A stretch of 64,000 bases of DNA from Lysobacter panacisoli (GTDB lineage Bacteria > Pseudomonadota > Gammaproteobacteria > Xanthomonadales > Xanthomonadaceae): positions 1,302,001 through 1,366,000 of the forward strand of contig NZ_VLNU01000001.1 of NCBI RefSeq assembly GCF_009765165.1. Reading direction: 5' to 3'. Below are positions 55,001 to 62,578 of this stretch, piece by piece. Numbering within the stretch: the first letter of the stretch is position 1; the number at the start of each line of letters is the position of its first letter. The notes beneath the pieces were generated by a model that made no database searches, was not told where the DNA came from, and was given only the letters and a program-made list of their open reading frames with translations. The translations under genes were made by a program, and so were the position numbers.

Positions 55001-55987
55001 GGCACGCTCAACGTCGACGGCTCGCTCAACTGGCAGAACACCAGCGCGCCGCTGCTGCTGACCGTGACCGGCCAGAACGTGCTGGTCTCCGACACGCGCG
55101 ACCTGCACGCGATCGCCAGTCCCGACGTGCAGGTGCGCTACGCCGCGGGCCAGCCGATCACCGTGACCGGCACCGTGACCGTGCCGTCAGCGCGCATCGA
55201 TCTGGAGCGCCTGGACCAGGGCGTGTCCGCATCGCCGGACGTGGTCGTGCTCGATCCGGAAGATCCGGAGGAAACCGGCGCGTCGCCGCTCGATCTCGAC
55301 CTGACGCTGGCGCTCGGCGACGACGTGAAGCTCAACGGCTTCGGCCTGGAAGGCGGTCTTGGCGGCAAGATGCGCGTGCGCTCGCATCCGGGCCGCGAGA
55401 TGACCGCGAGCGGCCAGTTGCAGGTGCACGGCCAGTACAAGGCCTACGGACAGGAACTCAGCATTACGCGCGGCGAGCTGTCGTGGTCGGGCGGCCCGGT
55501 GTCCGACCCGATCCTCAACGTGCGCGCCGAGCGCGTGGTCGGCGATGTCACCGCCGGCGTCGACATCCGCGGCCGCGCCAGTGCGCCGACCGCGGAGGTC
55601 TGGTCCGATCCGGCCAGTTCGCAGTCCGAAGCGCTGGCCTATCTCACCCTCGGTCGCCCGCTGGCAAGCGCGAACAGCGACGAGAGCAAGCAGGTCAACG
55701 CCGCCAGCGCGGCGCTGTCGGCCGGCGGCAGCCTGATCGCCTCGCAGCTCGGCGCCAAGCTCGGCCTGGACGATGCCGGCGTCAGCGACAGCCGCGCACT
55801 CGGCGGCAGCGTGCTCGGCATCGGCAAGCACATCTCGCCGCGACTGTACGTCGGCTACGGCGTATCGCTGCTCGGCACCGGCCAGGTGCTGATGCTCAAG
55901 TACCTGCTGCGCAAGGGCTTCGACGTGCAGATCGAGTCGAGCACGATCGAGAACCGCGCGTCGATCAACTGGCGCAAGGAGAAGTAG
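52052..55987 (+). CDS. tamB: Translocation and assembly module protein TamB
   Basis: Predicted 1311 residues. One N-terminal membrane helix (VRAAIVSVALALIAGVFLYW) is followed by a very long beta-taco region of repeated strands and the C-terminal DUF490 domain that contacts TamA (YVGYGVSLLGTGQVLMLKYL near the end). It spans the periplasm. The ATG at 52052 is chosen with GAGG about 6 bases upstream, overlapping the tamA stop. Three small genes follow in close order. Confidence 0.95.
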   Translation: MSEPTPANEIPQDPHEQRIADLRKRRFARLRWLAVRAAIVSVALALIAGVFLYWLLTSIGGRDLLMAQIVARLPENATLSWRSLEGPLSGPLTLNGVRFTYDRIVFTADRVHIDPAIRPLIRRRLRLDALQIANATLELPKSDEPFELPQWPDVLPEIAPPLELQADDVRVDGFVLTQEREKLIDIRTLRGGLDARQGQLHVEHVFVDSDRGRFNLHGDYVPRDDYRTDVTASAVLPAAEGRTPARVGLVARGDLSRMSVAIAGHTPSPLHASSVLRGRDQPRWRLDADSEGLDIGLVTGAEASDDDQPLIFSFSADGVGGSADLRGELRQGDLVATVLPSKVRVENQVLDVQPLSLRIFDGTATLRGTADFKDPENARFRFAANARDLTFGGQTTVPAPTTNPPASVSAAKLQKVTTQAAPGEQTVPVAIQADADLGFAGTMKSWAAIGNATLRRDGEEATVRFDGRGNDERMVLKTLQARMPSGTLDGSGTVAWAPSLGWDINATLAGFDPGYFAADWKGSVNGKLATKGSTRDDGGLEIAADATSLGGRLRNRPLGGRARFAMHGAGNAGGETAYDGDVALTLGTSRIDAKGKVASALDIDAKFSPLVLSDLLPGGAGTLRGSLQLKGPRTAPDVVADLTGSGLKYGDYRADSLSAKGRLPWQRGDGAIAIRASGLEAGLPFSSLSVDARGAVESLQLQGEARGDIGVLTLAGNANKRGNTWQGALSAFQLAPVRGASWRLQQAARFSWDGRNGSLSNSCFVSSGGGSLCANADWPRRGLAVRGEALPLSLLVPYLPEREEGRPWILRGEISLDGQLRPVGNAWRGQVNVRSAGGGLKNSARSRREVLSYDNLALNATFDPRRINGELTTAFNSGGRIDARIATGWDDFAPIAGEVAINTDELVWLELFSPDIMEPKGRLDARITLAGTRARPQLGGQARLSQFSTEIPSLAIVLENGDVRVDALPDGTARIDGSIRSGEGTLNVDGSLNWQNTSAPLLLTVTGQNVLVSDTRDLHAIASPDVQVRYAAGQPITVTGTVTVPSARIDLERLDQGVSASPDVVVLDPEDPEETGASPLDLDLTLALGDDVKLNGFGLEGGLGGKMRVRSHPGREMTASGQLQVHGQYKAYGQELSITRGELSWSGGPVSDPILNVRAERVVGDVTAGVDIRGRASAPTAEVWSDPASSQSEALAYLTLGRPLASANSDESKQVNAASAALSAGGSLIASQLGAKLGLDDAGVSDSRALGGSVLGIGKHISPRLYVGYGVSLLGTGQVLMLKYLLRKGFDVQIESSTIENRASINWRKEK

Positions 55988-56027
55988 GCGCGTGCCGACC
56001 TGCGGTCCTCTCCTGCAGGGACGCGGG

Positions 56028-56465
56028 ATGCGCGCGATGGTGCTGTCGGCGGCGCTGGCGATCCTGCCGGGCTGTTCGGTCGTGGACGCGACGCTGTCCG
56101 CGCTGTTCGAACCGCGCGCCTCGTTCGCGCTGGACGTTCCTGGAACGGTGACCACCGCGCAGGTGTTCGACTGCGTATCGGACAGCGTGGCCGCTCGCCC
56201 GGGACGGCGTGGCTGGATGAACACGAACGTGACCCGCATCGACAGCGCGCGTGGCGTGATCGAGACGGGCGATTACGCACGCGACAACATCGTCGGCCTG
56301 CGCAGCCGCACCGAGTTCTCACCTCCGGCAGGAAGGATCGTCACGCGGATCCGCGGCGGCGGCCCGTATTTCGCCGATCTCGGCATCGACGGGGCGGCAC
56401 TGGACCTCAAGACGCGGTTGCGCGATTGTCTTGGTCCGCACAGCCGCGCCAACACGATGCGATGA
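56028..56465 (+). CDS. Small putative lipoprotein
   Basis: Predicted 145 residues with lipobox region VLSAALAILPGC. The body contains two further cysteines (FDCVSD, RDCLGP) that could form a disulfide in the periplasm. I recognise no family. ATG 56028 with AGGGA upstream is preferred over GTG 55992. It lies 40 bases after tamB and overlaps the next gene by ATGA, so it is probably in the tam transcript. Confidence 0.65.
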   Translation: MRAMVLSAALAILPGCSVVDATLSALFEPRASFALDVPGTVTTAQVFDCVSDSVAARPGRRGWMNTNVTRIDSARGVIETGDYARDNIVGLRSRTEFSPPAGRIVTRIRGGGPYFADLGIDGAALDLKTRLRDCLGPHSRANTMR

Positions 56466-56842
56466 GCGAGTCGCCCCACAAACCGCAGGTCTTCTACAAC
56501 AGCGCCTGCCCGGTCTGCAAAGCCGGCGTCGATGCGCAGCGCGCGGACATGCAGGCGTGCGGGCTCGATGTCGAGTGGATCGACGTGCATGCGCAGCCCG
56601 AGTCCGTCGCGCAGGTCGGCGCATCGCTGGAGGACGTGCGCGAGCGGCTTTACGTCAAGGACGAACAAGGTCAGCTGCATATCGGCGCGGACGCCTTCAC
56701 CGAATTGTGGCAGCGCACGCCGAAGCAGCGCTGGCTGGCGCGCATCACGCGCGCACCGTTGCTGCGGCCGCTATCGCATTGGCTCTACAACGCATTCGCC
56801 CGCCAGCTGTATCGCTGGAACCGGCGCAAAGGACACTGGTAG
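56462..56842 (+). CDS. DCC-family thiol-disulfide oxidoreductase-like protein (DUF393)
   Basis: A 126-residue protein with the thioredoxin-like motif YNSACPVCKAGVD, the CxxC of DUF393. The C-terminal region (RAPLLRPLSHWLYNAFAR) is typical of the family. Role probably redox, substrate unknown. It starts in the stop codon of the small lipoprotein gene (ATGA), and the GNAT gene begins 3 bases after it. Confidence 0.85.
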   Translation: MSESPHKPQVFYNSACPVCKAGVDAQRADMQACGLDVEWIDVHAQPESVAQVGASLEDVRERLYVKDEQGQLHIGADAFTELWQRTPKQRWLARITRAPLLRPLSHWLYNAFARQLYRWNRRKGHW

Positions 56843-56845
56843 CAC

Positions 56846-57349
56846 ATGCAGATCATCGAAACCGAACGCCTGCGGCTGCGCGAGATCGTCGAGAACGACG
56901 CTCCCTTCATCCTGGAGCTGCTGACCGACCCGTCGTTCCTGGAAAACATCGGCGACCGCGGTGTCAGCGACCTCGCCAGTGCCGTGCATTACGTCCGTAA
57001 CGGCCCGCGTGCGAGTTACGCGCGCCACGGCTACGGCCTGTGGCTGGTCGAACTCAAGGAAACCGGCGAAGCACTCGGCATGAGCGGGCTGGTGCGGCGC
57101 GACACGCTGCCCGCACCGGACATCGGCTACGCGTTCCTGCCGCGTTACTGGTCGAAGGGCTATGCGGTGGAAGCGTGTACGGCGGTGCGCGACCACGCGA
57201 TTCGCACGCTCGGGTTGCCGCGCCTGCTCGCGATCGTTTCGCCGGGCAACGAGGCGTCGGTGAAAGTGCTCGCCCGCATCGGCCTGCACTTCCAGGCCAT
57301 CGTGAACCTGGGCGAGGAAGACCTGCAGTTGTTCGCGCTGGATGCGTGA
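56846..57349 (+). CDS. RimJ/RimL-type GNAT acetyltransferase
   Basis: A 167-residue protein opening with IIETERLRLREIVENDAPFI, the usual start of RimJ/RimL-like acetyltransferases. The acetyl-CoA site is AFLPRYWSKGYAVEACTAV, followed by LLAIVSPGNEASVKVLARIG. Its acceptor may be a ribosomal or other protein N-terminus or an antibiotic; unknown. It is the last gene of the tam-linked run. Confidence 0.87.
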   Translation: MQIIETERLRLREIVENDAPFILELLTDPSFLENIGDRGVSDLASAVHYVRNGPRASYARHGYGLWLVELKETGEALGMSGLVRRDTLPAPDIGYAFLPRYWSKGYAVEACTAVRDHAIRTLGLPRLLAIVSPGNEASVKVLARIGLHFQAIVNLGEEDLQLFALDA

Positions 57350-57352
57350 ACG

Positions 57353-57778
57353 TCAGTCGTCGACGTGGACGATCTTCATGTCGGCGAACCACAGCTGCGA
57401 CCAGCGTTCCATCTTTTCCGTGGCCGCGAGTTTCTGCGGCGAGGCCGGTTGTTCACCGGCGAGGCGATCCGCATCATCGAGCGTGCGCGCGTTGATGGCC
57501 GCGTACGTCATGCCGGCCACTTCGGCCGTCACCATCACCAGCACGGCGCAATGCGGGCAGGCGAGGAACTCCGCCTGTCCCGAGCCCTGTCGATAAAACA
57601 GCGCATCGCCACGCAGGCGCAGGACCAGCGAACCGCCGGCATCCGACAGCCACGCCGCACCATGCTTGCGGCAGAAGCCACAGTCGCAGGCGCGCGGCGT
57701 GTAGTCCGTCAGCGGCTTCGCGAAGCGCGCCTCGTAGGCGAGCCGACCGCAATGGCAACCGCCGTGCCGCGCGTTCAT
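57353..57778 (-). CDS. GFA-domain protein
   Basis: A 141-residue zinc-binding protein of the glutathione-dependent formaldehyde-activating (GFA/CENP-V) family. The metal cysteines are in GGCHCGRLAY, CDCGFCRKHGAAW and LACPHCAVLV. Most members are of unknown function despite the name. Its ATG overlaps the propeller lipoprotein's stop by 4 bases, so the two are coupled. It converges on the GNAT gene. Confidence 0.87.
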   Translation of the reverse strand: MNARHGGCHCGRLAYEARFAKPLTDYTPRACDCGFCRKHGAAWLSDAGGSLVLRLRGDALFYRQGSGQAEFLACPHCAVLVMVTAEVAGMTYAAINARTLDDADRLAGEQPASPQKLAATEKMERWSQLWFADMKIVHVDD

Positions 57779-59028
57779 CGCGACACCGCGTAGCGCGCGC
57801 CGCGCAACTGCGGTCGCTTGTCCAGGACATCGGTCCAGACCACGTACGCATCGCCGTCGACGACCAGTTTGGCGAATCCGGTTCCGCGTCCACGGCCGTG
57901 AAGTTTCGCCACTTCGCCGCGTTGCAGTTCGCGCGACAGGTCCGGCGCGAAACGCGCGAACTGCAGCGACTGGCCGTTCGCATCCTCGCGCGTCCACACG
58001 GCCCACGCGCCGGCATGGTCGAGCGCGACATCGATGCGACCCTGCACCTGCGGGCCGCTGTCGAGCGTGAGCGGTGCAGCGAACGCGTCGCCCGCGTCAT
58101 CGCTGCGCGCCAGCTTCACCGCCGGCATGTCGCCGACGGCGGTGTACCAGCCGACGAGGACATCGCGACCGGTCGATGCGATCGCCGGGCCGTTCACCGG
58201 GCAGGCCGGCATCTTCCAGCCGTCGGCATGGACCTGTTTGGACTGCGCGCCGGGCTGCAGGCGGACGGCACTGATGTCGCGGATTTCTTCCGGCGTGCGG
58301 TCGCGGTAGACCAGCAATGCACCGTTCGCGGTGTTGGCGATGTCGGTCTGGCAGCAATCGCAGGTCATCGCGTCGAGTTCGCGTTCTTCGCTGCGTTGCA
58401 GCCCGGCGTCGAACAGCGCGGTGCGCATCGTCATCGCGCCGCCATGTCCCTCGTGGCCTCCGTGCCCGCCGCCGCTGTTGCGCCCGTCCAGCCAGGCCAC
58501 GCCGATGCGATCGTCGGCCGCAGGCCAGAGCGAGACGAACCCGTGTTCGGTCGGCGTGCCGTCGTCGTTCACGGGAAGCGGCTTCGACCAGGTCGCGCCG
58601 CCGTCGCCGGAGCGTGCCAGCACCACGTCGTATGCGTATTTCGCACTCGCGGACTTGCGCAGCCAGTGCGCCCACAACGCGCCATCGGCGGTCTGCGCGA
58701 TGTGCGGCGTGTCGGCCCAGTTGACGAACCAGTCGTCGCCGCGCGCGATCTCGCGCACATCACTCCACGCGCTGTTCGCGAAACGCGCGAACTTCAGCGA
58801 ATGCCCCTCGCCCTGCGGTTCGATCCACGACAGCAGCAGGCTGCCGTCGGGTGCACGCACGAGGTCGGGCTGCGCGGCGTCGTGCGATGCCGGCAAGGGC
58901 CAGTCGGCCGCGACGATGCGGGTGGGCCGCTCCTGTGCGGCGGGCGTCTCGACGGCCACGGGCGGTGCGCGATCGCAGGCCGCGCACAGCAGCAGGACAG
59001 CGGGCAGAAGCAGTCGGCTCGGCGTCAT
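57775..59028 (-). CDS. Sialidase-like beta-propeller lipoprotein
   Basis: A 417-residue exported protein with lipoprotein signal LLPAVLLLCAAC. Several propeller repeats show Asp-box-like units (ARSGDGGATWSKPLPV, ARSDDAGDAFAAPL). Two unusual features stand out: a His/Gly-rich loop (GGGHGGHEGHGG) and a Cys cluster (MTCDCCQTD). Family members are annotated as BNR/exo-alpha-sialidase-like but catalytic sialidase residues are not evident; metal binding is possible. It is the first gene of a two-gene unit with the GFA gene. Confidence 0.8.
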   Translation of the reverse strand: MTPSRLLLPAVLLLCAACDRAPPVAVETPAAQERPTRIVAADWPLPASHDAAQPDLVRAPDGSLLLSWIEPQGEGHSLKFARFANSAWSDVREIARGDDWFVNWADTPHIAQTADGALWAHWLRKSASAKYAYDVVLARSGDGGATWSKPLPVNDDGTPTEHGFVSLWPAADDRIGVAWLDGRNSGGGHGGHEGHGGAMTMRTALFDAGLQRSEERELDAMTCDCCQTDIANTANGALLVYRDRTPEEIRDISAVRLQPGAQSKQVHADGWKMPACPVNGPAIASTGRDVLVGWYTAVGDMPAVKLARSDDAGDAFAAPLTLDSGPQVQGRIDVALDHAGAWAVWTREDANGQSLQFARFAPDLSRELQRGEVAKLHGRGRGTGFAKLVVDGDAYVVWTDVLDKRPQLRGARYAVSR

Positions 59029-59074
59029 GCGCGCAGCTTAGCGCGAAACCCTCGCGGCTCCGGCGATGGCGGGA

Positions 59075-59088
59075 TTGAGCCGGATCAA
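59075..59088. promoter_or_regulatory. FNR/Anr-type binding site
   Basis: TTGAGCCGGATCAA agrees with the FNR/Anr consensus TTGAT-N4-ATCAA at 9 of 10 positions. It lies between the divergent propeller lipoprotein gene (start 59028) and the small gene (start 59145). If centred at -41.5, the start for the small gene would be near 59123. Oxygen-dependent control is inferred. Confidence 0.55.
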
Positions 59089-59144
59089 CACGGTCGACGC
59101 GATGCGCGCGGATGATCGGACCTCTCCCCCGACACGATCAGGCC

Positions 59145-59360
59145 ATGCGCACACGCATCGATCTCCCGGCCAGCGCGGACAACACGCTCCGCCACCAGCA
59201 ACCGCTGCACGACACGCTCAGCCGGCAGATCGCGGAGTTCGAGGCGCGCGGCGGAACGGTGGAACAGCTGCCGCACGGCGTTTTCGGACAACCGGACCGC
59301 TCGTACTACAACGGCCGCATGGTCGGACCGAGGCGAACCGGGCCGGTGAAGACGCGCTGA
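59145..59360 (+). CDS. Small conserved-looking protein, unknown function
   Basis: Predicted 71 residues (82 if translated from 59112). It contains LHDTLSRQIAEFEARGGTVE and QLPHGVFGQPDRSYYNG. The segment ARGGTVEQLPHGV looks like a short conserved motif rather than random sequence. No domain is recognised. The frame is closed by the TGA just before mnmG's 3' end. The FNR-type box 57 bases upstream suggests regulation by oxygen. Confidence 0.5.
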   Translation: MRTRIDLPASADNTLRHQQPLHDTLSRQIAEFEARGGTVEQLPHGVFGQPDRSYYNGRMVGPRRTGPVKTR

Positions 59361-59395
59361 AGGCGTGCCAGGCGCGACGCAGCCCGTGAGCCGTA

Positions 59396-61285
59396 TCAGG
59401 CCACGCGCTCGCGCCGCGCGCGGGTGAGGTGCACGAGCAGCAGCGAGATCGCGGCGGGGGTCATGCCCGGAATGCGCTGCGCCTGGCCGACGGTCTGCGG
59501 GCGCACGCGCTCGAGCTTCTGCTGCACCTCGGCCGACAATCCGCGCACGGAGGCGTAGTCGAACGCGTCGGGAATCGCCGTGTGTTCGTGCCGCTGCTGG
59601 CGCGCGATCTCCTCGCGCTGGCGATCGAGGTAGCCGGCGTACTTCACGCCGATCTCGACCTGTTCGGCGACTTCCGCATCGCTCACGGCCGGTCCCAGCG
59701 ATGGCACGGTCATCAGCGCGGCGTAGTCGAGTTCGGGACGCTTGAGCAGGTCGAGCGCGCTGGTCTCGCGGCTGATCTCGATACCCAGCGTGTCCATCGC
59801 CTCGCGGCCGAGCGCGTTCCCCGGCGCGGTCCACAGGCCGCCCAGGCGTGACGACTCGCGCGCGATCGCCTCGCGCTTGGCCTCGAAGCGCGCGAAACGC
59901 GCATCGTCGACGAGGCCGAGTTCGCGACCGGTCGGCGTGAGCCGCAGGTCCGCGTTGTCTTCACGCAGCTGCAGGCGGTATTCGGCGCGCGAGGTGAACA
60001 TGCGATAGGGCTCGCGCGTGCCGTGGGTGATCAAGTCGTCCACGAGCACGCCGAGGTAGGCCTCGTCGCGGCGCGGGCTCCAGCCGTCCACGCCCCGCAC
60101 GAAACGCGCGGCGTTGACGCCGGCGAGCAGACCCTGCGCGGCGGCCTCCTCGTAACCGGTGGTGCCGTTGATCTGGCCGGCGAAGAACAGGCCGTCGACG
60201 CCCTTCGTCTCCAGCGTTCTCTTCAGTCCGCGCGGATCGAAGAAATCGTATTCGATCGCATAGCCCGGACGCGTGATGTGCGCGTGCTCGAAACCGCGGA
60301 TCGAACGCACCAGTTCCAGCTGCACGTCGAACGGCAGCGAGGTGGAGATGCCGTTGGGGTAGATCTCGGCGACGTCGAGGCCTTCAGGCTCGACGAAGAT
60401 CTGGTGGCTGGCCTTCTCGGCGAAGCGCACCACCTTGTCCTCGATCGACGGGCAGTAACGCGGACCGATGCCCTCGATCTGGCCGGTGTACAGCGGAGAG
60501 CGGTCGAGCGCGCCGCGGATGATCTCGTGGGTGCGCTCGCTGGTGTGGGTGATCCAGCACGACACCTGGCGCGGCTGGTCGGCATGCGAGCCCATGAAGG
60601 ACATGATCGGGCGCGGATCGTCGCCGGGTTGCTCCTCCATCACCGAGTAGTCGAGGGTGCGGCCGTCGATGCGCGGCGGCGTGCCGGTCTTGAGGCGATC
60701 GACCACGAACGGGCCTTCGCGCAGTTTGTGCGCCAGCGCGACCGCGGGCGGATCGCCGGCGCGACCGGCAGCGTAGGTGGTCTGGCCGACGTGGACCTTG
60801 CCGGCGAGGAAGGTGCCGGCGGTCAGCACCACCGCGCCCGCGTCGAAGCGCAGGCCGGTCTGGGTCACCACGGCGGTCGCACGGCCACCTTCGAAGACGA
60901 TGTCGTCGACCGCGGCCTGGAACAGGGTCAGGTTCGGCTGGTTCTCCACCGCGCGGCGGATGAAGGCGCGGTAGAGCGAGCGGTCGGCCTGGCAGCGCGT
61001 GGCGCGCACGGCCGGGCCCTTGCTCGCGTTGAGGCGACGCCACTGGATGCCGGCGGCGTCGGCGGCGCGCGCCATGACGCCACCGAGGGCGTCGATCTCC
61101 TTGACCAGATGGCCCTTGCCGATGCCGCCGATGGCCGGGTTGCAGCTCATCGCACCGACCGTCTCCACCGAGTGCGTGAGCAGCAGGGTGCGGGCACCCG
61201 CGCGCGCCGACGCCAGCGCGGCCTCGGTGCCGGCATGGCCGCCGCCGACCACGATCACGTCGTATTGGTAGAAGTTCTGGCTCAT
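59396..61285 (-). CDS. mnmG: tRNA uridine-5-carboxymethylaminomethyl modification enzyme MnmG
   Basis: A 629-residue FAD enzyme, full length. The dinucleotide-binding loop [18 protein letters not shown] is at residues 13-30. Other signs are [29 protein letters not shown] and, near the end, [20 protein letters not shown]. With MnmE it modifies U34 of tRNAs. A TAGAAT on the minus strand (61342-61347) about 57 bases upstream is a likely -10. Its upstream region is shared with the sigma-54 promoter on the other strand. Confidence 0.97.
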   Translation of the reverse strand: MSQNFYQYDVIVVGGGHAGTEAALASARAGARTLLLTHSVETVGAMSCNPAIGGIGKGHLVKEIDALGGVMARAADAAGIQWRRLNASKGPAVRATRCQADRSLYRAFIRRAVENQPNLTLFQAAVDDIVFEGGRATAVVTQTGLRFDAGAVVLTAGTFLAGKVHVGQTTYAAGRAGDPPAVALAHKLREGPFVVDRLKTGTPPRIDGRTLDYSVMEEQPGDDPRPIMSFMGSHADQPRQVSCWITHTSERTHEIIRGALDRSPLYTGQIEGIGPRYCPSIEDKVVRFAEKASHQIFVEPEGLDVAEIYPNGISTSLPFDVQLELVRSIRGFEHAHITRPGYAIEYDFFDPRGLKRTLETKGVDGLFFAGQINGTTGYEEAAAQGLLAGVNAARFVRGVDGWSPRRDEAYLGVLVDDLITHGTREPYRMFTSRAEYRLQLREDNADLRLTPTGRELGLVDDARFARFEAKREAIARESSRLGGLWTAPGNALGREAMDTLGIEISRETSALDLLKRPELDYAALMTVPSLGPAVSDAEVAEQVEIGVKYAGYLDRQREEIARQQRHEHTAIPDAFDYASVRGLSAEVQQKLERVRPQTVGQAQRIPGMTPAAISLLLVHLTRARRERVA

Positions 61286-61395
61286 TCGTCTGGAAAAGGA
61301 AGGCTGGATCGGGACACGCGGGTGCGTTCACCGGTGTGCGAATTCTAGGTCACCCGGGTCGCGGTCGCCGGCGAGGATGAACGGAAGGTGAAAGT

Positions 61396-61410
61396 TGGCA
61401 CGGTTCCTGC
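61396..61410 (+). promoter_or_regulatory. Sigma-54 (RpoN) promoter
   Basis: TGGCACGGTTCCTGC has the invariant GG (61397-61398) and GC (61409-61410) exactly 10 bases apart. It matches TGGCACG-N4-TTGC at every fixed position but one (C for the first T). Transcription would start near 61422. Sigma-54 promoters need an upstream activator site, which I cannot identify. Confidence 0.65.
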
Positions 61411-61421
61411 GACATATTCCA

Positions 61422-61536
61422 TGCACCCAGCGGGGCAGGCGCTTAGCGCCGGCCGGAATTGGAACAGGGGCTGGCCAAGCGCTCGCGGGGGAAGCCGGGG
61501 GGCCGAATGTCGGGGGACGTTCGGCCCCCTTTTTTA
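61422..61536 (+). ncRNA. Candidate sigma-54-dependent small RNA, about 115 nt
   Basis: The predicted transcript runs from the sigma-54 start to a strong terminator. It has a 5' hairpin GGCGC-TTA-GCGCC (61438-61450), then an unpaired purine-rich middle containing GGA at 61455-61457, 61461-61463 and 61490-61492, and a fourth GGA at the top of the terminator stem. GGA motifs in exposed segments are the binding feature of CsrA/RsmA-type proteins, so it could be a CsrA-sequestering RNA; this is inference. A frame at 61388-61606 spans promoter and terminator and is not credible as a gene. I do not recognise a known family. Confidence 0.55.
61498..61535 (+). terminator. Strong intrinsic terminator of the sigma-54-linked RNA
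   Basis: GGGGGCCGAA (61498-61507) pairs with TTCGGCCCCC (61520-61529). The stem continues with one G-U and three further pairs to a GGGG loop (61512-61515). Six T follow (61530-61535). Confidence 0.88.
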
Positions 61537-61560
61537 TCCAGCGGCGGGAGCCGCAAACAC

Positions 61561-61586
61561 GAAAGGCGCCGGAGACGGCGCCTTTC
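61561..61586. terminator. Symmetrical hairpin, possible bidirectional terminator
   Basis: GAAAGGCGCC (61561-61570), loop GGAGAC, GGCGCCTTTC (61577-61586), a perfect 10-base stem with A/T-rich ends on both strands. It could end the minus-strand lipoprotein transcript or back up the terminator before it. Confidence 0.5.
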
Positions 61587-61808
61587 GCGTTTCTGGCCGG
61601 CGGTAACGCCTGGCCGGTTTGGGCGCCGACGCCCGATGGGGACGGAACAGGGGGGATCCGTGGTTCCTCATCGGGCGCCGACATGGAGCCGGTCGCTTTC
61701 CGAATTACGTCCAAAAGCGACGCAATCGGTCAATGACCGCAGATTGCCGTCAGTCGCCCGTCGACGCAAGAGGCAAAATGTGACTGCGCCCGAGCTTGCG
61801 ACCGGCGG

Positions 61809-62378
61809 TCAGCGCTCCTGCTCCTGGATGCCCGGCATCCTCGAACGTCCGCTCGACCCCTCGCGCGGACCCTCGCTGCGCGGTGCGCCCATGTTGCGCG
61901 GCGGCTGCGTCCGGGCCGGGGTCGGCTGGTTGCGCGGCATCGGCATGGCACCGGAGGACGGCGGCCGCTGCGACTGGTTGATCCGACGCTGCAGGTCTTC
62001 CACACCGGTCCACGGACCGTTGCCGCCCCGGTTCGGTTGCGAGCCGCGATAGTCGCCGCGATGACCGCCGCCGTGGTTGTAGTTGTAGCCGTGGCCGTGG
62101 CGGTACGGGTAGCGGTAGTACGGATAGCGCGGGTACGCCGGATAGCCGTAGTACGGATAGCCGTGATAGCCGTAGGCACCGTAGCGGTACGGATAACCCC
62201 AGGCACCGTAGCCGGGATAGCCGTAGTACCCGCCGCCGTATCCACCGTAGTAGCGGTAGTCGACGGTCGGTCGGCCGTAGTAGTAGTCGCCACCGCCGTT
62301 GGCGCGGTAGGTGTAGTCGGTCACGCAGCCGGCCAGAAGCGTGGCGGCGAGCGCAGGCAAGAGCAGTTTGCGGAACAT
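61809..62378 (-). CDS. Tyr/Gly-rich lipoprotein
   Basis: A 189-residue protein with lipoprotein signal LPALAATLLAGC. Residues about 28-110 are a low-complexity run dominated by Tyr, Gly and Pro (GGYGGGYYGYPGYGAWGYPY) and contain HGHGYNYNHGGGHRGDYRG. The C-terminal part is Pro/Arg/Gln-rich. No enzymatic domain. Such sequences can be adhesive, metal-binding or phase-separating; the function is unknown. GGGGGG a short way upstream is its likely ribosome site. Confidence 0.7.
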   Translation of the reverse strand: MFRKLLLPALAATLLAGCVTDYTYRANGGGDYYYGRPTVDYRYYGGYGGGYYGYPGYGAWGYPYRYGAYGYHGYPYYGYPAYPRYPYYRYPYRHGHGYNYNHGGGHRGDYRGSQPNRGGNGPWTGVEDLQRRINQSQRPPSSGAMPMPRNQPTPARTQPPRNMGAPRSEGPREGSSGRSRMPGIQEQER

Positions 62379-62414
62379 TGGTGCGGACCCCCCAGGGTGT
62401 TGGCGCCAGCTTCC

Positions 62415-62445
62415 GGCCGGAGTATTGAATCCGGCCTTAATTTTT
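62415..62445 (+). terminator. Hairpin with T-run in a divergent promoter gap
   Basis: GGCCGGA (62415-62421), loop, TCCGGCC (62430-62436), then TTAATTTTT. It looks like a terminator on the plus strand, but the only gene that could end there is on the other strand. It may instead be a leader hairpin for the minus-strand lipoprotein or end an antisense transcript. Confidence 0.45.
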
Positions 62446-62578
62446 CCGGGGTCCGCGAAGGCGCACGAACGGCGTTCAGTCGGACGGCGGTGGATCGGCG
62501 GAAGTTCGGGCGTCGCCGAACATTGTCGCGCGCGGCCCGTGGTGCCAGCATGCCACGCCCTGCCCGACGGACGCGTCC

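Larger units (their letters stand above)
61286..61808. other. 523-base intergenic region rich in RNA-like structure
   Basis: No credible protein is coded here. From left to right it holds the mnmG promoter (minus strand), a sigma-54 promoter (61396-61410, plus), a candidate RNA with terminator (61422-61536), a symmetrical hairpin (61561-61586), a long inverted repeat GCCCGATG (61631-61638) with CATCGGGC (61669-61676) enclosing CGGA/TCCG, and a stem GCAATC-GGTC with GACC/GATTGC (61722-61747). The last three may be in the 3' untranslated region of the minus-strand lipoprotein gene. Confidence 0.7.

Noticed and set aside
61388..61606. 72-codon plus-strand frame over the sigma-54-linked region
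   Set aside because: It begins before the promoter and runs through the terminator stem, so it cannot be translated from the predicted transcript.
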